This document shows positions 7,721-16,166 of a stretch of 64,000 nucleotides of DNA, piece after piece; the stretch's first letter is position 1, and the number at the start of each line of letters is the position of its first letter. Under the pieces are notes generated by a model. It was not told the DNA's origin. It ran no database searches and saw nothing but the letters and a program-made list of their open reading frames with translations. The DNA is taken from positions 62,001 to 126,000 of the forward strand of contig CAJTQI010000006.1 of NCBI GenBank assembly GCA_910578645.1, given 5' to 3'. Position numbers and translations under genes: made by a program. Source of the DNA: an uncultured Lachnospiraceae bacterium (lineage in GTDB: Bacteria; Bacillota; Clostridia; Lachnospirales; Lachnospiraceae).

Positions 7721-10339
7721 TTATATCACATATTTCTTCTCAAATTCCCCTGCGGGCATCGGTCTGTCAAAGTAATATCCCTGAATCAATCTGACATTCA
7801 TGTCACCAAGGACTCTACACTGCTCCTCCGTCTCCACACCCTCCATGCATATGGAAACGCCTAATGCATCCGCCAGGTCCGATACCATCTTAACAAAAGA
7901 TTTGGAATATGTATCCTCCGCCAAATCCCTGACAAAACTCTGGTCCACCTTAATCACATCAAACGGCAGTTCTTTCACATGGCTCAAAGAAGAATAGCCT
8001 GTTCCGAAATCGTCCAATGCAATCCGCACGCCCAATTTCTTAATCTGCTGCAATACTTTCTTCATACATTCCAAGTCTTGCACCGCCACGCCTTCCGTCA
8101 CCTCAAGAGTCAGGTTCCGGGGATTTATTTTTGATTTCTTCACGATTTTAGATATCGTCTTGGCAATACCTTTCTGCCGTAACTGCACCACAGAAAGATT
8201 CACATTCACCTTATAGTCAGGATGCCCATTGTCATTCCAACGCTTGCAGGCTTCACACGCCTGCTGCAACACATGGCTGCCGATAGGATTAATCAGCCCA
8301 AGATACTCGGCAAGCGGAATAAAATCTGCCGGTGACATAAATCCCATCTCCCCGCTGTTCCAACGAATCAAGGCTTCCGCTCCGGTACACACACTTCCCC
8401 TTTGTATGTCCACGATGGGCTGGTAGTGTACCTCAAATTCCCTGTAACCGTCCATCGCCGCATCGCGCAGCTTTTTCTCCAGTTCCAGACGCTTACCGGA
8501 ATCAAACTTGATACTGTCGTCATAGACGGCCACGCAGTTTTTACCTAGTTTCTTCGCCTCATACATGGCGATATCTGCCTTTTTGAGCAGCTCCTGTACG
8601 TCCTCCCCTTCCGACGGGAAATGTACAATGCCCATACTCATGGTGCAGTAATAGTCGGCGTCTTTTATAAACCACGGCCTGTCAAAAATCGAGCGTATTT
8701 CCTTTACCACCTGCTCCAATATGCCAAATTTCTCATGGGAAATCAAAACCACAAACTCATCACCGCCCACCCGGTAACAGGAATCGTGTATACCCGACAC
8801 ATTACGCATACCACTGGCAATCGACTTTAATAAAACATCTCCGTACTGATGTCCCAGGCTATCGTTAATATACTTAAAGTCATCCAAATCAAGATAAAGA
8901 AGCGCACCTTCTTTACTCTCTTTTTTTGCCTCTTCCACATATCTGGCGATATCACGCTCGCAGCACATTCTGTTGCAAAGCCCTGTCAGATAGTCCGTGT
9001 ACGCCTGTCTCTTAAGCTTCCTCTCGTACATCTTTTTCTCAGTTATGTCGTAGATAGAGCACATAAGCATTTCCCTGCCGTCTGTCCACGTCATATTCTT
9101 ATAAAAAAGGTCATACCAGTTGCCTTGTTCTTCCATGCAGATTTCTATGCTGCCGGAAACCGTATCCTTCGGAATCTTTCCCTCAAATATATCAGACAAA
9201 GTATCCTGCTGCGTCTTCTTGCCAAACTCATTTTTAAAACGCTTATTGGAAAACAAAATTTTACCGTTTCCCCTGTCCCGCACATAAACCGCGCTTCCTA
9301 TATTGTACAGGATGTCTTCCAACAAAGCATAAGAGCCCTCCTGGGACTCCTTCTGAATGCGCTTACCTAAAGTTTTTACGGAATCACTTAAAAACCGGAT
9401 TTCTTCCACTTCCCAGTTATGAACGGTACGCTTTACCTCAAAGCACGCGTACATGCCGGCGTGGTCTTTTAAATCCATAGGAAACGCCGCAAGCGCCTTA
9501 ATACCGGCCCTGTCCATATCTGTCGCATATCCTTCCATGCCGGATGCAGAAGAAAGAACCACCGGCCTCTCCCGGTACAGGTAAGCAGGGCGGGACTGTC
9601 TCCCTGTCTGTCCGTAACCCGGGCACATTCCTTCGCTGCACCATGCCGCAATGACATCCATGTGCTCCTTGTCACTGTCGTCCACAGAACACAGATATGC
9701 ACAATCTATCCCAAGAAGCGCCCCAACCGTACCAAGAAAACCAGACAACACTTCTTCTATAGGCGTATCACTGTCTAACATCTGCACAATCTTAGCCGTG
9801 GCGTCCGCCCTCTTGAATCTGCCTTCCATCTCATTCTTAAAGCAGCGTTCCCTGCTGCTTTCCGCCCTGGCGTTTTGCGCCACTATCTTGTCTCCTACGA
9901 TATGTCTGCTTATCTCCCGCAGTAAATCAAGGGCCAGATTAAACTGTCTCTCCGTCGTCCGGTACGAAAACGACTCGCTAAACTCTCTTCCTTCCTGTGA
10001 CTCCGCATCGGACAGTACACCGCATACAAGCCACGTCAGCACCGTCCTGCCTGCATCCTTCACACTCACCGCCGCATATTTCAGCGCATCAAGATTCGTC
10101 TCTTCAATGGCCTGGTCTTCTAAGCTGCTCTGCGAAACTCTCTGGAACAAAGATAACATCTTGTCCTTCGATGCCAGCTTTGCAAGCTTCTCCCTGTCCT
10201 CCCGCTCACCTGACATACATGTCACATCTATTCCGGCGCTGTCTACGCAAAACGCGTAGACACCCGCCACCATACAAAATTCATCCTGTATTCTCTGTAA
10301 CTCTTCACGGTCTAAAATCCCTTGATATAAACCGTCCAT
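7721..10339 (-). CDS. PocR-GAF-PAS-GGDEF-EAL c-di-GMP turnover protein
   Basis: A soluble 872-residue signalling protein with no membrane segment. Residues about 10-150 resemble a PocR ligand-binding domain (LQRIQDEFCMVAGVYAFCVD). Residues about 190-335 look like GAF, about 345-430 like PAS, about 440-600 are GGDEF (intact RVGGDEFVVL) and about 620-870 are EAL. The EAL catalytic set is complete: EALIRW, NVNLS, LEVTEG, ALDDFGTGYSSL, KVDQSF, EGVET and QGYYFDRPM. Both cyclase and phosphodiesterase activities are therefore plausible, and one may be regulatory only. It lies 28 bases upstream of purO and 107 bases downstream of guaB. Confidence 0.88.
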   Translation of the reverse strand: MDGLYQGILDREELQRIQDEFCMVAGVYAFCVDSAGIDVTCMSGEREDREKLAKLASKDKMLSLFQRVSQSSLEDQAIEETNLDALKYAAVSVKDAGRTVLTWLVCGVLSDAESQEGREFSESFSYRTTERQFNLALDLLREISRHIVGDKIVAQNARAESSRERCFKNEMEGRFKRADATAKIVQMLDSDTPIEEVLSGFLGTVGALLGIDCAYLCSVDDSDKEHMDVIAAWCSEGMCPGYGQTGRQSRPAYLYRERPVVLSSASGMEGYATDMDRAGIKALAAFPMDLKDHAGMYACFEVKRTVHNWEVEEIRFLSDSVKTLGKRIQKESQEGSYALLEDILYNIGSAVYVRDRGNGKILFSNKRFKNEFGKKTQQDTLSDIFEGKIPKDTVSGSIEICMEEQGNWYDLFYKNMTWTDGREMLMCSIYDITEKKMYERKLKRQAYTDYLTGLCNRMCCERDIARYVEEAKKESKEGALLYLDLDDFKYINDSLGHQYGDVLLKSIASGMRNVSGIHDSCYRVGGDEFVVLISHEKFGILEQVVKEIRSIFDRPWFIKDADYYCTMSMGIVHFPSEGEDVQELLKKADIAMYEAKKLGKNCVAVYDDSIKFDSGKRLELEKKLRDAAMDGYREFEVHYQPIVDIQRGSVCTGAEALIRWNSGEMGFMSPADFIPLAEYLGLINPIGSHVLQQACEACKRWNDNGHPDYKVNVNLSVVQLRQKGIAKTISKIVKKSKINPRNLTLEVTEGVAVQDLECMKKVLQQIKKLGVRIALDDFGTGYSSLSHVKELPFDVIKVDQSFVRDLAEDTYSKSFVKMVSDLADALGVSICMEGVETEEQCRVLGDMNVRLIQGYYFDRPMPAGEFEKKYVI

Positions 10340-10446
10340 TTAAAAGTCCCCCTTGCATCCCTTTCTTTCTGACTCTCATCCGTTCTGTCTCACTGATGCC
10401 TAAGCCGCTCCCCGTCACCTTACGGCCGCTCCCGTTACTCTGTTAA

Positions 10447-11901
10447 TCACTCGTCTACACTATAATTAGGCGCTTCCTTCGTGATATGGATATCATGAGG
10501 ATGACTCTCCTTGAGGGAGGCGGCAGAAATCTTGACAAACCTGCCGTTTTGTTTCAGTTCCTCAACCGTAGCCGTACCACAGTAACCCATACCGGAACGC
10601 AGGCCGCCCATCAACTGGAATACGGTATCCTCCACTGTTCCTTTGTAAGCCACCCGTCCTTCTACGCCTTCGGGCACCAGTTTCTTGGCGTCAGTCTGGA
10701 AATAACGGTCCTTGCTGCCGTTCTCCATGGCTGCAATAGAACCCATTCCACGGTATACCTTGTACTTCCTGCCCTGGTAAAGTTCAAATGTACCCGGGCT
10801 TTCGTCACAACCCGCAAACATGCTGCCCATCATACATACGCTGCCGCCTGCCGCGATGGCCTTCGTCATATCTCCCGAATACTTGATGCCGCCGTCCGCA
10901 ATAATCGGAATATCATATTCCTTTGCCACCGAATAGGCATCCATAATAGCGGTAATCTGCGGTACGCCTATACCTGCCACCACGCGGGTCGTACAGATGG
11001 AACCGGGCCCGATACCTACCTTAACGGCGTCGGCTCCTGCCTCAATCAATGCCTTCGTTCCTTCGCCCGTCGCCACATTGCCGGCAATCACTTGCAAGTC
11101 AGGGTACGCCTCTTTAATCATCTTGACACAACGGAGCACATTCTCGGAATGTCCGTGGGCGCTGTCCAATACAATCACATCTACTTTCGCGTCCACCAGT
11201 GCCCCTACCCTGTCAAGCACATTCGCCGTGATGCCCACGCCTGCACCGCACAAAAGCCTGCCCTGGCTGTCCTTAGCCGACAACGGGTATTTAATGGTCT
11301 TCTCGATATCCTTAATGGTAATCAGACCTGCCAGATTGTAATCGTCATCTACGATAGGAAGTTTTTCTTTCCTTGCCCTCGCCAGAATCTGTTTCGCCTC
11401 ATCTAACGTGATGCCGACCTTGGCGGTTATCAACCCCTGGGATGTCATGGATTCTTTAATTTTCTTAGTGAAATCTGTCTCGAATTTTAAATCACGATTG
11501 GTGATGATACCGACGAGTTTCCTGCCTTCCGTAATCGGAACGCCTGAAATCCTGAATTTAGCCATCAGCGCATCAGCATCGGCCAATGTATGCTCCGGTG
11601 TCAACGAAAAGGGGTCCGTAATGACGCCGTTCTCAGAACGTTTTACTTTATCGACTTCTTCTGCCTGTGCCTCTATAGACATGTTCTTATGGATAATACC
11701 GATTCCGCCCTGCCTCGCCATGGCAATCGCCATCCTATGCTCGGTCACGGTATCCATCCCTGCACTCATCATCGGAATGTTCAGTTTAATTTTCTTCGTA
11801 AGCCACGTTGTTAAGTCTACCTGATTCGGAATTACCTGAGAATAGCTTGGCACCAACAATACGTCGTCAAATGTAATTCCTTCTCCAATAATCTGACCCA
11901 T
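10447..11901 (-). CDS. guaB: IMP dehydrogenase
   Basis: Oxidises IMP to XMP, the committed step of GMP synthesis. The 484-residue protein has the N-terminal barrel part (GITFDDVLLVPSYSQV), a CBS-domain pair at residues about 90-200 (ISGVPITEGRKLVGIITNRDL; KLPIVDDDYNLAGLITIKD), the catalytic cysteine loop GPGSICTTRVVAGIGVPQ, and the flap and phosphate-binding segments (GGIKYSGDMTKAIAAGG; YRGMGSIAAM). AGGAGG precedes ATG 11901. Its neighbours make and use the same metabolite, IMP. Confidence 0.97.
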   Translation of the reverse strand: MGQIIGEGITFDDVLLVPSYSQVIPNQVDLTTWLTKKIKLNIPMMSAGMDTVTEHRMAIAMARQGGIGIIHKNMSIEAQAEEVDKVKRSENGVITDPFSLTPEHTLADADALMAKFRISGVPITEGRKLVGIITNRDLKFETDFTKKIKESMTSQGLITAKVGITLDEAKQILARARKEKLPIVDDDYNLAGLITIKDIEKTIKYPLSAKDSQGRLLCGAGVGITANVLDRVGALVDAKVDVIVLDSAHGHSENVLRCVKMIKEAYPDLQVIAGNVATGEGTKALIEAGADAVKVGIGPGSICTTRVVAGIGVPQITAIMDAYSVAKEYDIPIIADGGIKYSGDMTKAIAAGGSVCMMGSMFAGCDESPGTFELYQGRKYKVYRGMGSIAAMENGSKDRYFQTDAKKLVPEGVEGRVAYKGTVEDTVFQLMGGLRSGMGYCGTATVEELKQNGRFVKISAASLKESHPHDIHITKEAPNYSVDE

Positions 11902-11952
11902 TTTCTTTCCTCCTATGTTGTTGTGATGGTTATAAGTAATTATTTATGTAAA

Positions 11953-11984
11953 GAATACTGCCAGCCGTACAACTGACAGTATTT
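11953..11984 (-). terminator. Weak hairpin between the 164-aa gene and guaB
   Basis: An imperfect inverted repeat (AAAGAATACTG ... CAGTATTTCTTT) lies 21 bases after the stop of the upstream gene. The minus-strand tail is A/T rich but has no clean U-run. Confidence 0.35.
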
Positions 11985-12004
11985 CTTTCCATTACCTCTA
12001 TTCT

Positions 12005-12499
12005 TTAATCTGTAAACACCTTACGCGGTGCAACGCTCTGTATAGCCTTGACCATAGCCTCATTAGGCTCTAAGATAATCTTCGTATCGCCATTTAAAAC
12101 CATCATGTATCTCTTCTCCGGCTGCGCAGCGATACCCGAACTGTAATCGATTGTCTTAAGGTTGCGGTTTCGGTAAGAATCCAGCCTGTGGGAATTTAAC
12201 GGCGCAAAAATCTCCATCTGTTCCGTGGAATAAACCCCTGCCTTCTTCCTCCTGCTCTTGGCCATAACTTTATCGACACTCACTTCCCTGTCCAGATACA
12301 AGTATTCATACTCCACATTCGCATTCATCGTCGCAAAATATGCGCCTACGCCCGTAATGGCCGCCACCACAAGCCCCGGAAGGAATATGGCGCCAATCAA
12401 CACAAAAACCACCGTCAGCATAATCAACAGTATTTTCAGAAAAGATAAAACTGTGGAAGGCTTCCTCGCCACCAGACACTCCACATACGTCTCACTCAT
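12005..12499 (-). CDS. Conserved hypothetical membrane protein (DUF6106-like)
   Basis: A 164-residue protein with one long or two short hydrophobic helices at residues about 18-58, followed by a soluble C-terminal region with alternating charged strands ending APRKVFTD. The overall look matches a small Lachnospiraceae family I associate with DUF6106, from memory only. No enzymatic motif is visible. It is upstream of guaB on the same strand but separated by a possible terminator. Function unknown. Confidence 0.75.
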   Translation of the reverse strand: MSETYVECLVARKPSTVLSFLKILLIMLTVVFVLIGAIFLPGLVVAAITGVGAYFATMNANVEYEYLYLDREVSVDKVMAKSRRKKAGVYSTEQMEIFAPLNSHRLDSYRNRNLKTIDYSSGIAAQPEKRYMMVLNGDTKIILEPNEAMVKAIQSVAPRKVFTD

Positions 12500-12602
12500 A
12501 ATTGGGATACCTCCAAGATTCTATTCTAAACGCTTTGAAACATGTCCTCATAAAAATATAGACTTATCATATAACAAATCCGGAAAAGTTTCAAGCGATA
12601 GG

Positions 12603-13121
12603 TTACATCAATTCCCCTTCATATTCCATCGAGCGCATCTTACAGCTCCCGTCCAGTTTCTGAAATTCCCCGTAGCCTGTAAAATGCAGGCCGCATTTCT
12701 CCATAACATGTCCCGAGGCAAAATTTGGCTCGCAGTGGCTTGCACAGAATCTACTGACGCCGAAATTCTCTCTGGCATATTCCATCATGGCTTTCACCGC
12801 TTCCGTGGCGTACCCCATCCCCCAACAGTCATAGCGGAAATTATACCCCAGTCCCCAACAGCCCTTCTCTTCACTTTGGCCCATATCCCCGCTCCCAATC
12901 AGCTTTCCGTCCGAAATGCGTTCAAAGCCAAACTGGTAAGCGCTCTCGTCCTTACTGGCAAATGCAAGCCATTCCTCTACATCCTTAATGTCCGTATATG
13001 TGGTATATACCATATACTTTGTGACCCGCTCGTCGCTGGCCCACTCAAACACATCCGCTGCGTCCGAAACCGTAAGAGGGCGCAGCAAAAGACGCTGCGT
13101 TGTAATCCTGATATCATGCAT
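12603..13121 (-). CDS. GNAT family N-acetyltransferase (RimJ/RimL type)
   Basis: Acetyl-CoA-dependent acetyltransferase; the substrate cannot be read from sequence. It has the RimJ/RimL-like start RITTQRLLLRPLTVSDA, LIGSGDMG, the GYNFRYDCWGMGYATEAVKAMMEYA acetyl-CoA loop, and the final CEPNFASGHVMEKCGLHFTGYGEF. ATG 13121 starts the domain directly. An in-frame ATG at 13148 would add 9 residues, and neither start has a strong ribosome-binding site. Length is 172 (or 181) residues. Confidence 0.85.
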   Translation of the reverse strand: MHDIRITTQRLLLRPLTVSDAADVFEWASDERVTKYMVYTTYTDIKDVEEWLAFASKDESAYQFGFERISDGKLIGSGDMGQSEEKGCWGLGYNFRYDCWGMGYATEAVKAMMEYARENFGVSRFCASHCEPNFASGHVMEKCGLHFTGYGEFQKLDGSCKMRSMEYEGELM

Positions 13122-13214
13122 AATTTTATACCTTAAATGCGTCGGCATCCCTTTCTGTATCTGTCCTATTATTTATCATGAAGCCATTTCCCGGCAGGCC
13201 ATGCCCCCTTCGTC

Positions 13215-13472
13215 CTATTTCTTCAGAAAATCACTAAATTCTTTCAGTTCCTTTTTCTTATCTTCAGGAAGACAGTTAAATTCGGTATTACAGACAGCCC
13301 CTTCCAGTGCATATAAATGCACCAGGCAAACACCCGGATATGCCTGTTTTAACTGTACAAACGCCTGCTTGGAGCCCGTTGCAATCAGCGCCTCCGGTGA
13401 ATCAATTCCAACAGACGCCAACTTTCTTGCCATCTCCCCTCCGATGTTCACCATAGACGTTAATTCTGCCAT
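13215..13472 (-). CDS. TfoX C-terminal domain protein
   Basis: A compact 85-residue protein with the helix-hairpin-helix-like TfoX_C fold: MVNIGGEMARKLASVGIDSPEALIATG, then VCLVHLYALEGAVCNTEFNCLPEDKKKEL. The family is linked to competence regulators in Proteobacteria; free-standing copies in Firmicutes have no assigned role, and none is claimed here. ATG 13472 has GGAGGACAGGAAG upstream. An in-frame ATG 21 bases earlier is less likely. Confidence 0.85.
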   Translation of the reverse strand: MAELTSMVNIGGEMARKLASVGIDSPEALIATGSKQAFVQLKQAYPGVCLVHLYALEGAVCNTEFNCLPEDKKKELKEFSDFLKK

Positions 13473-13493
13473 CTTCCTGTCCTCCCTCCCCAA

Positions 13494-13851
13494 TATAAGT
13501 ACAGCTTATTACAGGTACCAAATCTTATTGGCATCGTGCATAAGAGCTTCTCAAACTTGTCCTACAGTTCTCTGCCATCATGATGTTCGGAACAGTCTGC
13601 CATACTAATTAGCGTCTTACCGCACCGACTATTTCTGACCATTCTATCATCCCACAGCCCAAAATACAACATAGTCATAGGAATTGCCTCTGCGCCCTTA
13701 TGTTTTGCCACACCAGCATTCATCAAAAGCTGCCAGACCTTCACCGGCATATTTCACGAAAATTTCATATAATCTCCATTCTCTCTTCATTGACATTCAA
13801 TTATAAACGAATTATGATAAGAAAAAACCAAAGGAGCATACACGCCCCGGA
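13494..13851. other. Intergenic region, possible decayed small ORF
   Basis: This gap separates minus-strand and plus-strand genes. The only open frame is 62 codons on the minus strand (13562-13750), without a ribosome-binding site and without a family I recognise, so it may be a relic or noise. The last bases hold AAAGGAG at about 13830, probably tied to the plus-strand gene. Confidence 0.4.
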
Positions 13852-13863
13852 ATGAGGATTCCC

Positions 13864-14676
13864 ATGTCAGTCGCAGAAGAAATCAGACAAGAACAGAAAA
13901 AAGCCTTAAGTACCATGAGCCGCAAAGAAAAACTGGCTTACTTTTGGGACTATTACAAAATACATGTCCTTGTGGCAGTGGCTTTGATTGCCGTAGCCGC
14001 CTCTTTTATCCACCAATACGTGACCAACAAAGACTATGGCTTCTATGCCGCCCTGATTAACACAAGTCCGGTCGAGCCCGGCCAGGATTTAACCTCTAAA
14101 TGGGCTGCAGAATTTCAGGAATATGCGCAGATTGACCCCGGACAGTATCAGGTGTATATAGATACCTCTTTCGCCCTTTCCGATGAAATGGCTTCCCAAT
14201 ACAGCATGGCAAACCAGCAGAAATTGATTGCCATGTTGCAAATCGGCACAATCAGCGCCATTACCGCTGAAACAGAAACCTTTGAGCGGTATGCGCAGGC
14301 AGAAATGTTTTGCCCTCTGGAAGACATATTGTCGGCGGAAGAAGTTGAAAAATACCGCCCCTATTTCTACTACACAGACGCCGCAACCTTTGAACAGGAC
14401 GAAGCGGATAATGATAACACTGCCGTCATGAAAGACTCCTCTTCCCTGACAATCAACCACCGCGACCCTTCCGACATGGATGTGCCCGTCGCCGTAGGTA
14501 TTGTGCTCACCGACGACAATCTGCTTGCGGACTCCGGGTTATATGCTTATCTGGAAGATGCACAATATGATTTCCAAGGATACCAAGCCGATGTCATCCT
14601 GGGTATTCCTCACACTAACGAGAAACCGGAACTGGTAGTCCGTTTCCTGGAATATATGAAATTAGGAGAAGATTGA
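13864..14676 (+). CDS. Membrane-anchored extracytoplasmic protein, unknown function
   Basis: A 270-residue protein, one of the few plus-strand genes. Residues about 1-30 are charged and cytoplasmic (SVAEEIRQEQKKALSTMSRKEKLAYFWDYYKIH), followed by a single transmembrane helix (LVAVALIAVAASFI). The rest is an acidic extracytoplasmic domain containing NTSPVEPGQDLTSKW and ending VRFLEYMKLGED. ATG 13864 is chosen because GAGG lies 6 bases upstream; an in-frame ATG at 13852 is poorly spaced from AAAGGAG. This YKIH-helix layout is common in Lachnospiraceae hypothetical proteins. Function unknown. Confidence 0.78.
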   Translation: MSVAEEIRQEQKKALSTMSRKEKLAYFWDYYKIHVLVAVALIAVAASFIHQYVTNKDYGFYAALINTSPVEPGQDLTSKWAAEFQEYAQIDPGQYQVYIDTSFALSDEMASQYSMANQQKLIAMLQIGTISAITAETETFERYAQAEMFCPLEDILSAEEVEKYRPYFYYTDAATFEQDEADNDNTAVMKDSSSLTINHRDPSDMDVPVAVGIVLTDDNLLADSGLYAYLEDAQYDFQGYQADVILGIPHTNEKPELVVRFLEYMKLGED

Positions 14677-14697
14677 CCTATGCAGTCAACCTTCTCC
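14665..14697. terminator. Convergent hairpin between the plus-strand gene and gatB
   Basis: An imperfect palindrome, GGAGAAG-a-TTGAC ... GTCAA-c-CTTCTCC, overlaps the stop of the upstream gene and lies 35 bases past the gatB stop on the other strand. It could serve both convergent genes. U-runs are weak. Confidence 0.45.
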
Positions 14698-14732
14698 TGT
14701 CACAAAATCTACCTAATATATAATAGGATACA

Positions 14733-16166
14733 CTACAGCATCTCTCTCAGCATCTGGTTTACCGCTGCCGGGTCCGCTTTGCCCTTCATGGCTTTCATCG
14801 TCTGACCCACAAGGAAACCAATCGCCTTCTCCTTACCGTTCTTAAAATCCGCCACCGACTGGGGGTTTGCGGCAAGCACCTCTTCCACCACGCTACGCAG
14901 GGCGCCCTCATCATTTACGGTCTTCAGGCCATGTTCCTCCACATACTGTTCCGGGTCCACATCCTTTTCAAACATTGCCTCGAAAACTTCTTTTGCCACA
15001 GAACTATTGACCGCCTTAGAATCCGTCAGTGCAATCAGTTTCGCAAGATGCCGGGGCGAAAGCACAAGCTCAGATGCATCCACCTCTTTTTCCTTCATCA
15101 GACGAAGGGTCTCCCCCATCAGCCAGTTAGAAACTTTCTTTGGTTGACCGCTAAATGCAACGGCCGCCTCGAAAATGTCCGCCATATGCTTGGAACCTGT
15201 AATAATCTCAATATCATAGTCGGGAATGCCGAACTCTTCCTTATACCGTTTCATCTTCTCTGTGCGAAACTCCGGCTGCCCTGCCTTGATTCTCTCAAGC
15301 ATCTCGTCGCTCACCACGATAGGCGCCAGGTCAGGGTCCGGAAAATAACGGTAATCCTGCGCATCCTCCTTGCTTCTCATGGCGTAGGACTCACCTTTCC
15401 CATCATCCCATCTTCTTGTTTCCTGAACCACCTTTTCACCAGACTCAATGAGGTCAATCTGCCGCTCTTTCTCTCCCTCAATGGCTCTGGAAATGGCCTT
15501 GAAAGAATTTAGGTTTTTCATCTCTGTCCTGGTGCCAAACTCCTGTGCCCCCGCCTCACGCACGGACAGATTTACATCGGCGCGCATGGAGCCTTCTTGC
15601 AGTTTACAGTCGGAGGCCCCCAGGTATTGAATAATCAGGCGCAGTTTCTCCAGATAGGCAATCACTTCCTGTGCACTCCTCATATCCGGCTTTGACACAA
15701 TCTCGATAAGAGGCACGCCGGAACGATTATAATCCACAAGAGAGCAATCCTCCCATTCATCGTGAATCAATTTACCCGCGTCCTCTTCCATGTGTATTTC
15801 GTGTATACCTACGCTCTTCGTACCGCCTTCTTCCGTCTCTATCTCCACGCTTCCGTCACGGCAAATGGGCAGATAGAGCTGGGATATCTGATAGTTTTGC
15901 GGGTTGTCGGGATAGAAGTAGTTCTTCCTGTCGAACTTGGCATAGCGGGTAATATCACAGTTGGTGGCAAGCCCTACCGCAATGGCATACTCCAATACCT
16001 GTTTATTTAAGACCGGCAGCGAACCGGGCATACCGGTGCATACCGGGCATGTCTGGGTATTGGGCGCTGCGCCGAAAGCGGTGGAACAACCGCAGAAAAT
16101 CTTCGTCTTCGTGGCCAGTTCCACGTGCACCTCAAGTCCGATGACTATTTCGTACTGTTTACTCAT
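14733..16166 (-). CDS. gatB: Asp-tRNA(Asn)/Glu-tRNA(Gln) amidotransferase subunit B
   Basis: tRNA-binding and kinase subunit of GatCAB, which amidates mischarged Asp-tRNA(Asn) and/or Glu-tRNA(Gln). From ATG 16166 the protein has 477 residues: YEIVIGLEVHVEL start, the CxC ... CPVC zinc site (FCGCS; TCPVCTGMPG), the kinase/transamidase core, then the helical and YqeY tail (KAIGFLVGQTMKAMKGKADP). The open frame runs 46 codons further upstream, but that part is basic, non-homologous and lies over gatA. ATG 16166 has GGAGGGAGGAAG before it and overlaps the gatA stop by 8 bases, indicating translational coupling. Confidence 0.96.
   Translation of the reverse strand: MSKQYEIVIGLEVHVELATKTKIFCGCSTAFGAAPNTQTCPVCTGMPGSLPVLNKQVLEYAIAVGLATNCDITRYAKFDRKNYFYPDNPQNYQISQLYLPICRDGSVEIETEEGGTKSVGIHEIHMEEDAGKLIHDEWEDCSLVDYNRSGVPLIEIVSKPDMRSAQEVIAYLEKLRLIIQYLGASDCKLQEGSMRADVNLSVREAGAQEFGTRTEMKNLNSFKAISRAIEGEKERQIDLIESGEKVVQETRRWDDGKGESYAMRSKEDAQDYRYFPDPDLAPIVVSDEMLERIKAGQPEFRTEKMKRYKEEFGIPDYDIEIITGSKHMADIFEAAVAFSGQPKKVSNWLMGETLRLMKEKEVDASELVLSPRHLAKLIALTDSKAVNSSVAKEVFEAMFEKDVDPEQYVEEHGLKTVNDEGALRSVVEEVLAANPQSVADFKNGKEKAIGFLVGQTMKAMKGKADPAAVNQMLREML

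Noticed and set aside
13562..13750. 62-residue minus-strand ORF
   Set aside because: No ribosome-binding site and no family recognised; mentioned only in the intergenic note.
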